DNA from: Isoetes taiwanensis
Taxonomy: Eukaryota; Streptophyta; Lycopodiopsida; Isoetales; Isoetaceae
Assembly: GCA_021234155.1 (NCBI GenBank)
Contig: JAJEKV010000041.1
Location: 10,131,018-10,195,017, forward strand
Length of the DNA: 64,000 bases
Direction: 5' to 3'
Shown: one piece after another, positions 25,946 through 38,760 of the stretch
How positions within the stretch are numbered: position 1 is the stretch's first letter
Layout: every line of letters begins with the position of its first letter
Made by a program: the position numbers and the translations under genes
The notes under the pieces: model-generated
The model's input: only the letters and a program-made list of their open reading frames with translations
Told to the model about the DNA's origin: nothing
Database searches by the model: none

Positions 25946-26860
25946 TTCCCATAGTTTGCATTATTAAGCTTCTAGTAGGTGCCGGGCTTCTTTCTCTTGG
26001 ACTATAAGGCCCGAACTATTCTCTTTTTCATATGTGTTCTGCCTCTGCCCACCATCCTAGGGACCTATACCTTGTAAGCTTAGTGCCTTCGATTCCACTT
26101 CTAATATTATTCGCGGGTTTATGGCTCTGGCGAGCTTTCTGATTTCTTCGTTAAGGCCTTTAATTTAGCCTTTCACTACATGCCTTTCACTCAACTTTGG
26201 TACATATAGCCTCAGTCTCATAATTTCTTTCTCGTATTTCTGCACGAATTTATTGCTATGTTCCAACCTATAGAAGGCCTGCATCATGTGGCATTTATAC
26301 TTCCTAGGAACATAATGGCGTTTGAATGCCTTGACGAACCTTGAGAACCCGCAACTATCTCTGCTCAGCCCATGGGCCTTGGCATAACCCTTCCACCATA
26401 TTCTTGCTACACCCTTCTAGTTTGTTGTGGTCATTCTGCTATTGTCCTTATTCCTCATTCCATATGCATTTCCATATTCCCGCATCTCATCCAACTAGGC
26501 TTCCACCTCCATTTTGGACCTGTTATTACCGGAGAACTGCACAAGTTTTTGGGCTTTCCAAACATTACTCAGGGTTGAGTCCACTTTCTTTTGATAATCC
26601 GTCCCTGTTACGACCCTCTCGGTGGTCGTGTTCACTCTCCACTTCCTCCTATGATTCTATATCAAAGGCCAAGCTTTTTGAGATTGAGTCAGAACTCAGA
26701 GATCTACGTATGCTCCTCTTCTTTTCCTCCCCCTTGGGTTGCGCAAGTGCTTGTGGTAACTGCATGTTCTGCTCCTGACTATTCCCTGCTCTTGAATTTT
26801 CGATCGCACTTTGGACATCTCCTCTTCTGGGGTTAACATTCGAAATTCCTCATAGAGGTT
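25945..26860 (-). pseudogene. G2 copy A: gag remnant
   Basis: It matches copy B gag at 50640-51420 in the PKPMG-type region (26360-26390) and further upstream. It also keeps extra capsid sequence (YVPKLSERHV, then INPRIILEVESKAL, about 26090-26220) that copy B has lost. It is broken by several stops. Confidence 0.75.
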
Positions 26861-27199
26861 TCTAGGTTGTTAGTACCGTCTTGCGGGGGTTTGCTCGATT
26901 GGTCGACGTCTATTTGGTTCAGCAGTTCTTGCTGTTCTTGCTGCACACATTTCATATTGTCACATATGTTATTAGTTCCTTGGTTCTTGTACTTGTGATA
27001 TGTTATTACATTTGACAAGAAAGGAAAATAAGAGAACAAATAAAATATGTAAAAAGTGGTATATATTTATATATCCGGAGTTGAATACAAAATATAACTC
27101 TTTCAATAGAAATGATAGCTGAGGTTGTCTTGTAAGTACTTGTGCACTTCTTTTGGTCTAAGTTCCCACAAGCTTTGCACGGAGTTTCGTACTGCTCCT

Positions 27200-28545
27200 C
27201 CTTGAATGGCAACTACTACTTTCTCGGAATCTCTTCCTGTCATGTGCACAGCTATTATTGCTAGTTGTTCTGGTCGCAGCTAGGGTATTGCGAAGTCGAA
27301 GATGTGGAGTGCAATAGCCCTCTTTACCAAAATAATGTGGTCGATATTATTGGCCATGTCTGCCTTCCGAAACCTGATAATGCAATGAATAGTTACACTA
27401 CCTCTGTTCCCCGTGGGCTGAAGGTCTTGTGAAAGATCAGAATTCTGACATCGTCGAGGAGTAGTAGATAATACTGCAGAGTGGTTGTCGTATGTGCCTC
27501 TGCAGGTGGAGCCATGCCCTCGCGGCTTCGAGACGCAAAGTCATCTATGTGTACTGCCCACAGACCATTATAGTCTACTTGTAAGGACCTGAAGATGTCG
27601 AGTTGGGTTCCTCCTCGTTTCTCCCTTCGCCGATGGCTATTGAGCTACTTGGCGGCATTACATTGGTGGTTCTGCCCCTTATGCCAAGGTTATCCTGAAT
27701 AGCATAAAACTCTTCTTCTGTTGGCGGCTTCATTCATCCTTCCTCACGGTAGGTCTCTGTCTCCCTCTCCTCCATGGTGAACTCTTGCGTTTCATGATCG
27801 ATGAAATCGTCCAGTTCTTCATCCAAGGTGAGCAGCTCATCTACTCGGTATATGCATGTCTGATATTGGGGCAGGTTTTTCATGTCATTGAGGAGGAGAT
27901 ATTCTTCTCCTTGAACAATAATTGGGGATAGGCTGGTAATGCCAGGTCTCACTTGTTCTGCTCCAATGTTCTGCTGCTGTTGTATCAGCTGCATTTGCAG
28001 TTGTGCTTCTTGTTCTTTGTCAGATTCTAGTTGGATTGTATCCTTGACTTCTTCTAGAAGAGCAGATGTCACTTCATGCTCTTCAAATATTGCGGCCTCG
28101 TATTATAGTAGCATTTGTACATCCTGCCTGGAGTCTAGGGGTGGTGGCTCCAGAGTTTGTACATGGTATTCTCAGATTTGTATACTAAGAAGATGGCAAG
28201 GGCAACATTTAGTAAGAAGAACCTAAGATTTCTATGAGTTATGGACATCTAATCTGGCATGGGAGAAGCCTTATTCTATAATGCCTTCATAATGTTGTCC
28301 ATTACTACTAAGGTATGTGCTAAGGCAGTCTTGGAAACCCAGAGTCCTTGACATGGAGGTACTTGTCTAGCCTGTCAGTCTACTGTGCTTGCAAATTCAG
28401 CCATAATATTATGGTAATATGGAGTAGCAGTCAAAGTGGCTTGGAGGTCAAAAGTGTGTTGGAAGACTTCATAAATCTGATTGATGTCTACTTTTTTGAC
28501 ATGTACATTGGTGTTATACCATTGCCTAAATGCTAAAGATGCGAT
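27200..28545 (-). pseudogene. G2 accessory ORF-b, copy A
   Basis: The first conserved block (about 28545-28360) has FRQWYN, VDINQIYEVFQ and ATPYYHNIMAEF, where copy B has FRRWYN, ADINLVFIVFQ and ATPFYQDIMIEF. The second block (28072-27734) has PGITSL then GEEYLLLNDMKNLPQY, parallel to copy B's GEEYLTLHDIKNLPKW. A third block (about 27480-27260) has an FSPRG motif. The start codon equivalent reads ATC, and several stops and shifts follow. I do not recognise the family. Confidence 0.7.
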
Positions 28546-28658
28546 GGTATATATGAAGCTGACTATATCGAACGAGAGTAGAAGCGCCCTAGTATGCTGG
28601 AAGATGGCCTCTTTTGCAGGAGCTAAAGACCTATGTTTGATTAGTACAAATGAGAGGC

Positions 28659-28666
28659 TATTTATA
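28659..28666 (-). promoter_or_regulatory. TATA box upstream of ORF-b (copy A)
   Basis: TATAAATA on minus lies about 114 nt before the lost start codon. Copy B has the same element at nearly the same distance. Confidence 0.65.
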
Positions 28667-28858
28667 GAAAGCTTGATCTAGAAATATTAGGGTTCTAGGA
28701 AAATTGTCAGATTTGAATAAGGTTTGGCAAATTCATGGCGGGTTAACTCTAGAAGTCAGATCATTAGCTGTCACATGAGCTAATTCTATACTTCTATTGG
28801 GGTTGGGATATCTAGATTCAAGTCACCCTAAATCTTTTTGGCCTAATATTGAGGAGGC

Positions 28859-28921
28859 CTCTCATCGTGCGCCAAATGGGTTTGTGAGAATCTCACAAGT
28901 GCCATTCGTGCACCGTGAGAG
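28859..28921. repeat. Imperfect hairpin 1, G2 copy A
   Basis: The outer arms begin CTCTCAtcGTGC and end GTGCACCGTGAGAG. An inner palindrome TTGTGAG-AAT-CTCACAA forms the tip. The whole 63-nt unit can fold on itself in RNA or as a cruciform. Confidence 0.85.
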
Positions 28922-28974
28922 TTGTTGGCCATATCAGGGTCTAGACTTAGCCGAATGGAAAATGATGGGGTGAG

Positions 28975-29041
28975 GACTCTCACTGTGCACCAAAGGGCCC
29001 TGTGAGAATCTCACAAGTGGCTTTCATGCACCATGAGAGTC
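28975..29041. repeat. Imperfect hairpin 2, G2 copy A
   Basis: Same design as hairpin 1, located 116 bp away. The outer arms are GACTCTCA and TGAGAGTC, and the inner palindrome is TGTGAG-AAT-CTCACA. It lies between the H3-like ORF-a remnant and the ORF-b promoter. Confidence 0.85.
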
Positions 29042-29179
29042 ATCCGAGTTGTTTGCTCCATTTTGGTTTACTTTAGCATAAAACCAAGCATACACCAAAT
29101 TTAATGGGCAACTTGATTACATTTCTATTATCCAATTTTATTACTTATCAAAATTTGGTATAATTATTCATTGGTTCCG

Positions 29180-29425
29180 GTGGCTCTTGATGAACTAGCA
29201 AGTCTAATGTCCCTTGACATTATTTGCATCATCAAGGAGTTGTACTAGCTCTGTCTCTGCTGCCTCTTGTGTAGCTATGAGCATGTCTGCCATCACTCGC
29301 ATGTCCGTATTATGAGCAGTTGCGGTGTGGAAAATGAAGAAGTTGAGGTGTGAGTTCCTGTAGTCATTTCTCAACTTGAGCTGATGCATTTTGAGGTACA
29401 TGGATGGGCACATGGGCGGGTGCAT
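29180..29425 (-). pseudogene. Histone H3-fold remnant (ORF-a), G2 copy A
   Basis: On minus it reads LRNDYRNS (weak match to H3 helix 1), then RVMADMLIATQEAAETELVQ with LLDDAN following. The latter parallels the H3 helix 2 signature with its QEAxE and LVxLFEDTN. After a frameshift and loss of the HAKRVT part, MSRDIRLA matches the MPKDIQLA segment of H3. It lines up with the better-preserved copy at 53542-53820. The N-terminal two-thirds of the gene is missing here. Confidence 0.8.
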
Positions 29426-29429
29426 GGGT

Positions 29430-30616
29430 GTATGCAGGTTAGCATAGATTAATCTGTAGGTTAATTGGATAAATGGGTGTGATCATCATTAAATTTTAAA
29501 AGCTAGAAATCGTAGTTTTATACTCTAGTTCACTATGTAGAAGTAAGTTTGAAACGGATCTGGGAGGAGGAAGAGGTATGTATGGACTTCTATAGATAAG
29601 CCAGGAATGAACGAAAATTCAACTTCATATAAATCTATATGAAGCCTTCGGATATCAAGATCACTTCAACAGAAATAACGAAGGACAACATGGGGGGCAA
29701 GGTTAGGTACTAGATGAGAAGGGTTGGAGATTGATCAGGCAGCTTACAATACTAATTGGATCGAGGGAAGTACCGAATGAACGGAGAGGTGCATTTTAAA
29801 TTTTAGAGATGTTGGGTGACACGTAGAAATTAACATTATCTTCTTAATTTAAAATAGGATAGAGTATATAACCTTAAATTTAAGGGAACTAAAGAAGTAT
29901 ATAAATAAGGAAGTATGTTAATCAAGGAAAATGAGAGAAACGTGTGAAATTTAATATGTACACGTAATAAGTATCAACAGCCAGGTATCAATGTACAATG
30001 GGAGCGTGAACAATAAGTTTACTACAGGGGTCATCCGAAATCTAATCATTAGGATGCTTATCACAAGGGGATGAAGGATACGGGTATATAAATTTAAATG
30101 GTCGGCTAGCTTAAAGGAAACATATTAAAGATTGGAGGGCACGAGTTTAAGATAACTAAGTCACACTACATGGAAAACTAGTAGCGGGCAAGATACAAAA
30201 ATTGTATTCGCATATATTAGATATATATCCATTCGGACGCAAGTAGATATATTTGGCATATACGAGAATATTGCAGAAAACTAAAAACCTAGATGGGTGC
30301 TCCTCACTAGAGGCACTGAAAAACTAAAAAAAGATGGGGAACTTTCCCTTAAGAAGAAGAAATCAGTGCTAAAATAATAGTAGGGTTCCCCCTGTCGCTC
30401 CAACTGTATGCTCCACACTGGTTTGTTCCCAAGTGTATGTTTCAATTGGTCTGCTCCAACGGTCCGCTCCGACTAAGTGCCTCAAAAATGACTGCTCAAA
30501 GGTGCTTAGGCTATGGTCCGACACCAATTTTTGTATAAAACTATAAAATTTTGAATGTAAATACAGATCTTTTTGATGTGCTATGATTCCAGAATTTGAT
30601 GTAGTAAGTATAATGT
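29430..30616. other. No recognisable gene
   Basis: A/G-rich on plus and unlike the ORF-a sequence at the equivalent place in copy B, so copy A has lost or replaced it. Short open frames have no recognisable features. Confidence 0.45.
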
Positions 30617-32110
30617 TGTGAAGTTCCACGTATTTATATGCCTTTTAGGTATAAATACATGACACGTCACTATAAATAATTAATGGTGCATTGATTATTC
30701 ATAAGCTAAGGTTAGCTATGTAAATCATTAATTATTAAGGTGAAAACCTAACCCTAAATCCTAATTCGAATCTAGGGCTAAACCTAATATTAAAATGGCT
30801 AAAATAGTAAATTAGTTAATAATAACTAATCTGGAATTGCCACCTGGCTCAAATCGATTGGGCAAGGCAGAACTGCTAACTTGGGACACCCAAATTAGGG
30901 CTTCCATCCCAATTTGCCCCAAAATCGAATTGGGGGACATTGGTGGAGGAGGAGCTGTTGTTCAACTCTATTCCATCTCGAGGGATGGAGAACCAGAGAG
31001 ATAATGGGTCTAGCTATGATTCCGGTTAGTACATAGATAGCTTGGGTTCCTAGTCAGTCATAGGGTTAACCCTTATATAAGTAGTTGTTTATGTTCTATT
31101 TGATATTATAGATGGATGGATATTCTGTGATAGTTCTCTTTTTTGTTCCTCCTGTGTTGTATGGGTTTAAAGGAGACCTAAGGGCCGTCTAGAAAGTAGA
31201 GATGCTCTTAGCTAGAACCCCTTAGATCCCATTAAATACAGCCTGTGCACAAGATTTCACCTGGCTGTGGATGCTATGTTGTGATTCAGCACCAAATAAC
31301 ATGTATGATGGTGAAACGGGGGTGGGATCTTGCCTACCTTGGCTAAAGATTCCTACAGTGTGCTAGGCTTATAGTTGGTCACTGAAGAGGGTCAAGTATA
31401 GGTCTGACACTCCTTAGGTCGTAGGATGAGTGCCTATATGGACGTCCTGGGGCTCAAACGGGCACAATGAGCCAACCTTTAGATTTAGGGGACTAAGTCA
31501 GGTACGACTGGGGGGGGGGGAGGGATGCTGATGTGGCACATGTCCTCTAGCATACCCAGGGATCCATCATGCTCGGGAAGGGGACGCCTCCCTGACCTGC
31601 CTCATCGGACCGGGGAGATGTAACCTGGAGTAGTCTCATAGGGTGATTCTATAAGATTGCGTCTCCAGAAGGCTACAACCATGCCATAGCATGTTTCAGC
31701 CTATCTGCAAAGTGTGCACAGAAGGGGTGGATGGAGTGGACTACCCTAGCCATTGTTCTATGCCAGCCAACGCCATGTTATATCTCGCCTGCTATTATTT
31801 TGAGGCCTTGACCATCAGTCAACCCCCTAGAGTCTGAGCCCGAGCTAGAGCCCATACTTATGGTATATTACTTATGTTATTTTGTACTAATATTGCTATG
31901 TGTATGATAATGATGGATTGATCACCCTTCGTGGTGGTATATATATGATAGCTAGGTGCTAACATGTATGTATGCTTCCGATGTATAGGATTCCCATAGA
32001 GGACGTGGGCCGAATGACACCTCCGTGTTCCTCATCCGGACACTTGGCCATCCCAAGTGGTCCGAGTTAGATAGAGGGCCTTTCCATGGTGATGTAGTCG
32101 CAACGTCTCA
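30617..32110 (+). repeat. LTR-like repeat, plus orientation (G2-related)
   Basis: It starts TGTGAAGTTCCACG and ends about GCAACGTCTCA. The first ~660 bp closely match 59933-60506. A region near 31700-31790 is the reverse complement of part of the copy A LTR near 22465-22540, so it is a related LTR in inverted orientation. No target duplication could be confirmed. Confidence 0.75.
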
Positions 32111-32234
32111 GAATTCAAAACTAACACCCTTTTTCCCTATCACGTCCCCTTTTTTTTTCCGCGTATAAAAATTTCCGTCGTATAAAATTTTTATCACATT
32201 TTTGTTGTATGAATATTTTTTTTGCCCTCAGTAC

Positions 32235-32300
32235 AGAATTGAACTAGCGACCTCCCAACTCCAACCTTGGCGCTTGCCACCACACCAAACTTCCTTAAAT
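32235..32300 (-). repeat. tRNA-derived SINE head
   Basis: On minus an A-box-like GTGTGGTGGCAAGCGC is followed at tRNA spacing by a degenerate B box (CTAGTTCAATTC). A/T-rich sequence lies downstream. Confidence 0.4.
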
Positions 32301-32387
32301 GTGATATGCATATTTCATATATTTCTTATACACACTTAATACTCTTTTTCTCTGCACAACAACTCATTTAACAAAAGTATATTATAG

Positions 32388-32450
32388 GGACCTGAACCCT
32401 TAACCTCCCACACCAGCCAAACCCTTTACCAATACGATAAGCTTCCTTTC
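32388..32450 (-). repeat. Second tRNA-derived SINE head
   Basis: On minus a TGGTAAAGGGTTTGGC A-box-like stretch precedes a better B box (GGGTTCAGGTCC). It lies about 150 bp from the first in the same orientation. Confidence 0.4.
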
Positions 32451-32459
32451 AATGATTAT

Positions 32460-34375
32460 GACATCTCTTGTTCTACTTAACCAATAGTATCTCTATTTTC
32501 TATAGTAAGACTTCTGTCTAGTAATCACCCTTCCCTAAGCCAACGTCGTGGTGGCAACAAGTCTGCCGGACTTGTGCAACCATGGTGAGGTAGGAATAAC
32601 CTAAGGGCTCTTACTGTCACTGCGGAATGGTTCCCGCAACCATATCGACGAACTTTCACGTTGAGCGAAGGAAGGGAACTCCTGTGAGCGAGGTAGAAGC
32701 TTCTAAGTTGGATTCTAATCCACTATCACCTTTGATATTCTTTAGGTGGCGGTAATAATGTCAAGTTATCGACATTCTTAACCCAGAGCTTTAAATTATT
32801 TTCCCCTAGCACATGTCTCGGTAGTAACTTTCTCTCAGCCCTGCCATGACCTAATCTATATTACATTCATGTGCTTTATCTTATATCTTACTTGACTTTA
32901 TATACTGGGGTTAAGTAAAATTCATAGAGACAACCATAGGTAACGTTATTTTTCTTTAGTGTCCAAGTCTTAACTCGTCTCACTTCCCAGAGAATGGCTC
33001 TCTCTTGGCCCAACCGACTAGGAACTGCCATGCAACATCCCTCTAGACCATGGATCTAGCTTTAATTCTACCACCCTTCACTACTTCTTCTCAGTGATCG
33101 TGTTCCTTTTATAGATCACTTCCCAAGAGCATGATACATCTGTAACACATAGTGATTGAATGTGTTGAAACCCCCACAACAATATCAATACTTTAGTCTA
33201 ATTTATTCAGAGTACAAGCTTTAGTATTATTTTGTGCCAAACTTCACCGTTTATATGGCCGTGATTATTTGTCTCTACCAGACGCCTGTCAAATTGATGA
33301 TGGTCTATCCTCTTTTGGATTTTTTCTATCATAACGGTCTAATGGCATCCAACCATTGTTGACTAGTCATCTCCTTCTAGGGTATCTAGATATGGTTGGG
33401 GCAAAGTGTTTCGAACTATTACTTTACTGTCTAAGCGTCATTTCCATAAGTGAACTTACATATTCCAAGAGATTATATGAATATCCCAAAGGACAATACC
33501 ACTTAAAGACCTCTCAAGAGAGGCCTCTTCTATTAAAAAGGTTCTTGGTGAATTCAATCCACCATGTTGTCCTAGGAAATGAAAGTCTTCTTCCCTAAGC
33601 CATGCACCAAACCTTTAAAGAGCTTTTCAGCTCTTGCTGCCTTTCAAGCCGGAAATCTCTATCTTTGCATGTTAGGAAAGACCACCACGCCACTCATCCA
33701 AAGGTTGTGGAGGTAATAACCTTCCCATCCAGGTCGCTAATTATAATGAATAGGCGTCCTTCATTCCCTTCCTTCTTCAATCTTTCTACGTCTATGGTCG
33801 ATTTTCGTACCCTGGCCTTGAAGCATGTTGCTTATTATTTCTTAACCTTACTCATCGACTATACATGTGATACAACGTATACAATTCACTCTTTGATTGT
33901 GACCTTTATTCTGTAGGGTCACCAATCCATTTACTCCTTAACCATCTTGTGGCTTCTAAGCCGTTATTATACCCCCTCCCCCCCCCTCTCTATGTTGTTA
34001 GCCCACACATCATTGAGGGTTATGATTCAACGCCAATTGTTACTGACCTAGAAATGTTACTTATTACCTTTCTCTGACATGACGTTATGCCACTGTTATG
34101 GCATTCCAAATGACTTGACATCCTTATCTAAGCTATAGTCATGCCCTGTTAACGAGTGAGCCTTTGTAAGAATCATAAGTTACCTACAATCATCAGAGCG
34201 CCTGCATTGCATTTTTTTTTTAACCTTCCTAAAATACCTACGTCTGATATAACCCCGGGGATTATTTTCTTGCTACCCCAACTTGTATCGATGTTCGAGC
34301 CCTATATGTTCTAACTTACACCTCCATCTAACCCATGGAGTTCATCTCTGCCTGATCTAGGTATGGATCATGTGG
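32460..34375. other. No recognisable gene
   Basis: Likely decayed repeat sequence. Open frames around 33356-33916 are short and unrecognised. A C-run lies near 33972-33986. Confidence 0.45.
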
Positions 34376-34711
34376 GAGATTGATATGGTATGTGGAGTAT
34401 AGGATAAAGCCTGGAAAGGTTGGGGCCCATTGGATAACGATTTCTTTGAAGGATCCGCCCTTTTGGTGCATTGGTTATCACTAGGGATGCTAGTGCGTAA
34501 CATTTGGTATCAGAGCCAAGGTTCAATTCCTCGTGGCAACATTGGTGTGTTCCACATGCTTGAGGGCAAGCATCTCGAGGAGGGGGAGGAATTGATATGG
34601 TCTGTGGGGTATGGGATAAAGCCTGGAAAGGTTGGGACCCATTGGATAACGATTTCCTTGAAGGATCTGCCGCGTTGGTTATCACTAGGGATGCTAGTGC
34701 GTAACAGAGAT
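34376..34711 (+). mobile_element. TRIM element, 326 bp, with perfect TSDs
   Basis: The element proper is 34381-34706. Target duplications GAGAT flank it (34376-34380 and 34707-34711). LTRs of 122 bp (34381-34502) and 114 bp (34593-34706) start TGATATGG and end GTGCGTAACA. The 90-bp interior holds a tRNA-Met primer site (TGGTATCAGAGC, 34505-34516) and a polypurine tract (GAGGAGGGGGAGGAAT, 34577-34592) and nothing else. It codes for no protein and must be copied in trans. Its TGATAyGG start resembles that of the TR-GAG element. Confidence 0.95.
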
Positions 34712-35340
34712 CTAGCCTTCGGTGTTTATGCAAGACACATTCGAGCTTCTAGCAGGTAACTGCTATTCGCTACCCATCCTGACTATTGTACTATTCAACC
34801 CCGTCATCTTCAACTTTATTCTATTGCCCATTGACATTTATGTCAAGTGCCAAATACAACATCCTACTTTACCATGCAACATATTCATTGTTGTTTTGCA
34901 CATTCTAGACATATTCCAGATCCTTTATTGGTAAGTTTGGGGTACACTCGTCTTTCTTTCCTCGTGTCACTGCATAGATTACCTCACCAAGATGTCTATC
35001 ATACGTGTACATGGTACATACGTAGTAAACATATGTCCTCATCCCACAATGCTACAGCTCTGCTCTAACTTAGCTAAAGTGTAACCTTAGTAGTTCCGTG
35101 AAACAAAACCCATTGCCTATGTACCTTTATAATCTGAAGGTTACTATCGCGGTCGAAGAGCTCTTCTAAAGGCTCTTTCAGCTAAATATCCTTTATATCA
35201 ACCATACTTTGTCACAATTAACTTAGTTTCTTAAGTTATCATGTCACCTTCAACTCTTGATCAGTTTCAAATGTTGTCGTCTTTGGCTCCCTCATAATGA
35301 GACGGAGGCATTAAAACCTCTCGATCTCATAACAGAAAAC
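34712..35340. other. No recognisable gene
   Basis: No family features were seen in its short open frames on either strand. Confidence 0.5.
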
Positions 35341-35342
35341 CC

Positions 35343-37760
35343 CTATGTTTGAACCTCCATTAGTACCCGCGGTCTATCAAACCAATCTGTATTCTTTACA
35401 TCAGCCTTGGAAGAGATTCCTACACGTAAACATTTGTCTTGTGCCTCAACAAATCCTTCCTTTAATGCTTCAATCAAATTTTCATCTTTGCCCACACAAC
35501 TATAATCATTAAGGTTGCAAGTTCTCACCTTTCCATCCTCCCCAATTTTTTTCTCAAGGCTTTGCCAAATATGTTCTTGTTTAGCATGTGATGCAGGAAA
35601 TAATAATTCTATTCAAGCTTGGAATTCTGCTACATGATTCAATGCACTGGCACTTTCAAACAAATCAGCTCCATCATATGACCTTTCATTGTGAACCATG
35701 CCACCTACTTTTGAAAAGAAATTCTCATAACAACCTGATCCAGTGCAATCCAAGGGGACCTCTAAAGTAGACAATGTATCCCTAAAATACCTTATTAGCA
35801 ACACAACATAGTGGCAAGGGATCTCAGATATCTATAAATGTTTGTAGACTAATGAAGTTCTTTGTCAATGTATCTTTGGTCATGACGTATCAGCCATAAT
35901 CTCCACAATCTACCATTAAAACAAGAGACATTATCTAATGGTACAATAGAAAACAATTGTACTAGAAATGAAAGAAAAGGTTTGATGCACTAACCTGAAA
36001 AAGAACGATACAGTTGCAGCTGCTTTAACTTGTGAATATAAATCCATTGTTGGTGACAAGAAAATGTCAATATAAAGTGCTACTATTGATAAATAAACTT
36101 GATTACCTAGTGCTCGAATTGGCGGCCGATCCCATAGTCCAACGCAAAGCTTATTCGCAGGACTTGTACTTTTCTAGAAGCAATCCTTTGTGTTTCCCGC
36201 CAATTTTGTCTATCTTTTCTATTCACATCCCCAATCTCTAGACTGTGATCTCCTTGGCACATGTCAAAAACATGCCACACATCATTCAACGTCATAAGTT
36301 CTTGGCCAAAACACAACCTTCGCTTTGCATTGTCCATTGGATTAGTGTTTTTTTGCCATTATGTACATGATCTTGATCATGGAGTCCATAAACACCTTTA
36401 AGGGTGATGCTAGCACTAAAGACCCAACCCTCCCAAGATACAACATAAGAGTTGCCTCTTTCCTTCCTTGACGTTTAATCCTCAAGCATGCACACCCTTT
36501 GCCTTGCATCCCCATCAGAGCTATGGCCAATTAAAGGATCCAAAACCTTACTTAGATGTTGTTTCCAATATCCTTGTATTGTATCCCATTGCCATCTTAC
36601 CTCGAAGTGATCAGATTTATTGCAAGTTAGTATAATTGCAAGCACTAGCTTTGGCAATTTCCTGTGCAAATGATTAACAATCAATACTCTAGCATAATGT
36701 GCAACCACATTATTTTCGAATGCATTGATAATATTGTGGTATCCTTCTTCACCAGAACCTATGATAGCATATGCTGGATCACATTTATGCCCTTCTTTTT
36801 CTCCACAGAAACCAATTAGGCAATCGTCTTTTGGAATCCAACGAATAGCTTGTTTTACCACGGTTTCATCTTCTACCACTAGAACAGGAACTTCACTTAA
36901 AGGTATATCCAAATCCCCCATATGTTGTTGATACGTCTTAGCAAAATGTTTGAAAGTATCCTCTCTAATTCCAACTCTATAAGAGAAGGTTTCCCTTTTG
37001 ATCACACTCCTCCAAAGTTAATTGATAAGAAGTTGTGCATATGCCTCCCCTCCATATCTTTGCTGTCTCAAATAGAGCCTTGGTGGTGTCCTTCAACCTT
37101 CTCTTATGCCCTGGCCTTATAATATTTTGTGTTATATCAGTCAAAAAATCCCATAATGCTGGTCTTCCTTCAAATTTATGTTGATGGTGTGCCTCCACTA
37201 TATCTCGGCAAAACTTTTACACATCTTTCTGATTCATTGACTCAGATAGACTTTCACGCAATGATCTTGCCTTCACTGCAAGGGCAGTGGCTCTCATCTT
37301 CACAAAGAGCAATTCTGCCTTTTATTTTCTAACCTTATATTTTGCATTCCTGGCCATGTTAGGGATTTCAACATTGTTCAAATAGTCTACCCTTATACAT
37401 GTAGCTGAAGTCCTGGACCCTCTTGCTATTTTATTTTTGGCTTGCCTGTGGACTCTCATATAGAAGTCTTTTTGTTTTGGGATTGATGCGCAAAATGAGC
37501 ATTGAAAATGTTGAAATGGCTCACCACTAGTGCTCACTCTTTTACAAGGCACGTGCCTAAATGTGCCTTTAATTTCAACAGGCTCTCCACTGCTAGTAAA
37601 TTTACACTCTAGTTTGGGTTCACAATATCAACGGTTTCCAAACTTAGAGTCATCTAAAAATGGTTTTAAGTCCCTAGAATTAGCCTCATATCGATATGTA
37701 GGTTGCCAAAAATCCCAACACAATAAGGTCAATGAAGAGTTTTCTACACGTACGTATATA
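35343..37760 (-). pseudogene. Conserved-looking gene of unknown function, decayed
   Basis: Colinear protein-like blocks run along the minus strand. They are an N-terminal YEANSRDLKPFLDD region (about 37700); FQCSFCASIPKQ with basic residues after it (37500); GIREDTFKHFAKTYQQ and LVVEDETVVKQAIRW (36990-36850); LIGFCGEKEGHKC (36830); GHSSDGDARQR (36530); SGCYENFFSKVGGM (35740); and a Lys/Glu-rich C-terminal part (35530-35343). Stops and shifts separate them, and a plausible splice donor (CAG then GTTAGTG) lies near 35990. I do not recognise the family. It could be a host gene or a transposase. A 39-bp tandem duplication follows at 37761-37838. Confidence 0.55.
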
Positions 37761-37859
37761 CATAATGCAAACATGAATAAGACCAACTTGATACTTATAC
37801 ATAATGCGAACATGAATAAGACCAACTTGATACTTATATTAGAGACTTAGCAGTTGATG

Positions 37860-38224
37860 TTGATCCATCTGTAGAAGCCGATGATGTAGCTGCAAAACAT
37901 CGACAGAAGAAAATCATAAGAATTAAGGCCACCCATTTCATATCCTTATGATTACTTTTGTTACATTTGCAAATGATCCAAAAAAAAATGCTATAGAAAG
38001 TTGAGCGATGCTAAAATAAAAAAAGTTGGATCCCCCACTTTGCTTCGATGATGGCCCTTTGCTAGGCATAAATCTCTAAAAAAGATGGACCTATGGGAAC
38101 AACTATAATTTTCTCATAATTCATACATGAATAGGTGAAGCTTTCAATCCAACAATTACATCGTACTGGGCTATGTGATACGACCTCTTCTAAATTTCGG
38201 ATAATTCACCTATAAAAAAAAAAA
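37860..38224. other. No recognisable gene
   Basis: AT-rich. An A-run near 38213-38226 abuts the inverted G1 LTR. Confidence 0.5.
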
Positions 38225-38760
38225 AAGAGCTCAAAAATAGTCCAGTTAGAAGGAGGAGCTCGATCCACCCAATCGGATTCACCAGGAAATCTTTATGCTG
38301 GAGCAGGGAATCTTTATCTCGCTCAGACCAACAATCTTGGCTATGGAGAATTGGAAGTAGAAGAGAAAATCAGTCGAGGAAGAGAGGTAGGGCTATGACG
38401 GTGATTCTTCATATCTCGTCCCCCTATGTATGTTCTTTTATAGTCTCCTGAAAGGCCCTTAAAGGTAAATCCCTTTTCGGTCTTTGTCCTTTGAAAAGAT
38501 GCTTAGCCTTTTTTTTTATTAAGTCTAAGGTTGATTCCTTGGTTAGGCGCTTGGTCTTTCAGGCTAGAGAATAAGGCTCGAGTCCTTTTGAGGACATGTT
38601 TGGTTGGGTTGATATTAGGTCTCGTTATCAGCCTTTAACATTTTGCGGAGCCAATGGTTTCATTTAAGTCACTTGTTGGTTGTGAATCACACCCCCGAGC
38701 TAGTATCTTGTTCTAATATTGTAACAATCCTTCCCTTGCCGTGGGTATTGAAGCGCTCAT
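38225..38760 (-). repeat. Inverted G1 LTR with its polypurine tract
   Basis: Read on minus it starts TGTTAC at 38726 after a polypurine-like CAAGGGAAGGAT (38728-38740), and follows the LTR at 1744-2248 through the tRNA-like segment and TATA region. The adjoining ~30 bp of internal sequence shows it is the 3' end of a minus-oriented copy whose body is gone. Confidence 0.82.

Noticed and set aside
28859-29041. CRISPR-like or tandem satellite array
   Set aside because: Only two units, each internally palindromic, and the same arrangement recurs in the other G2 copy. It is an element feature.
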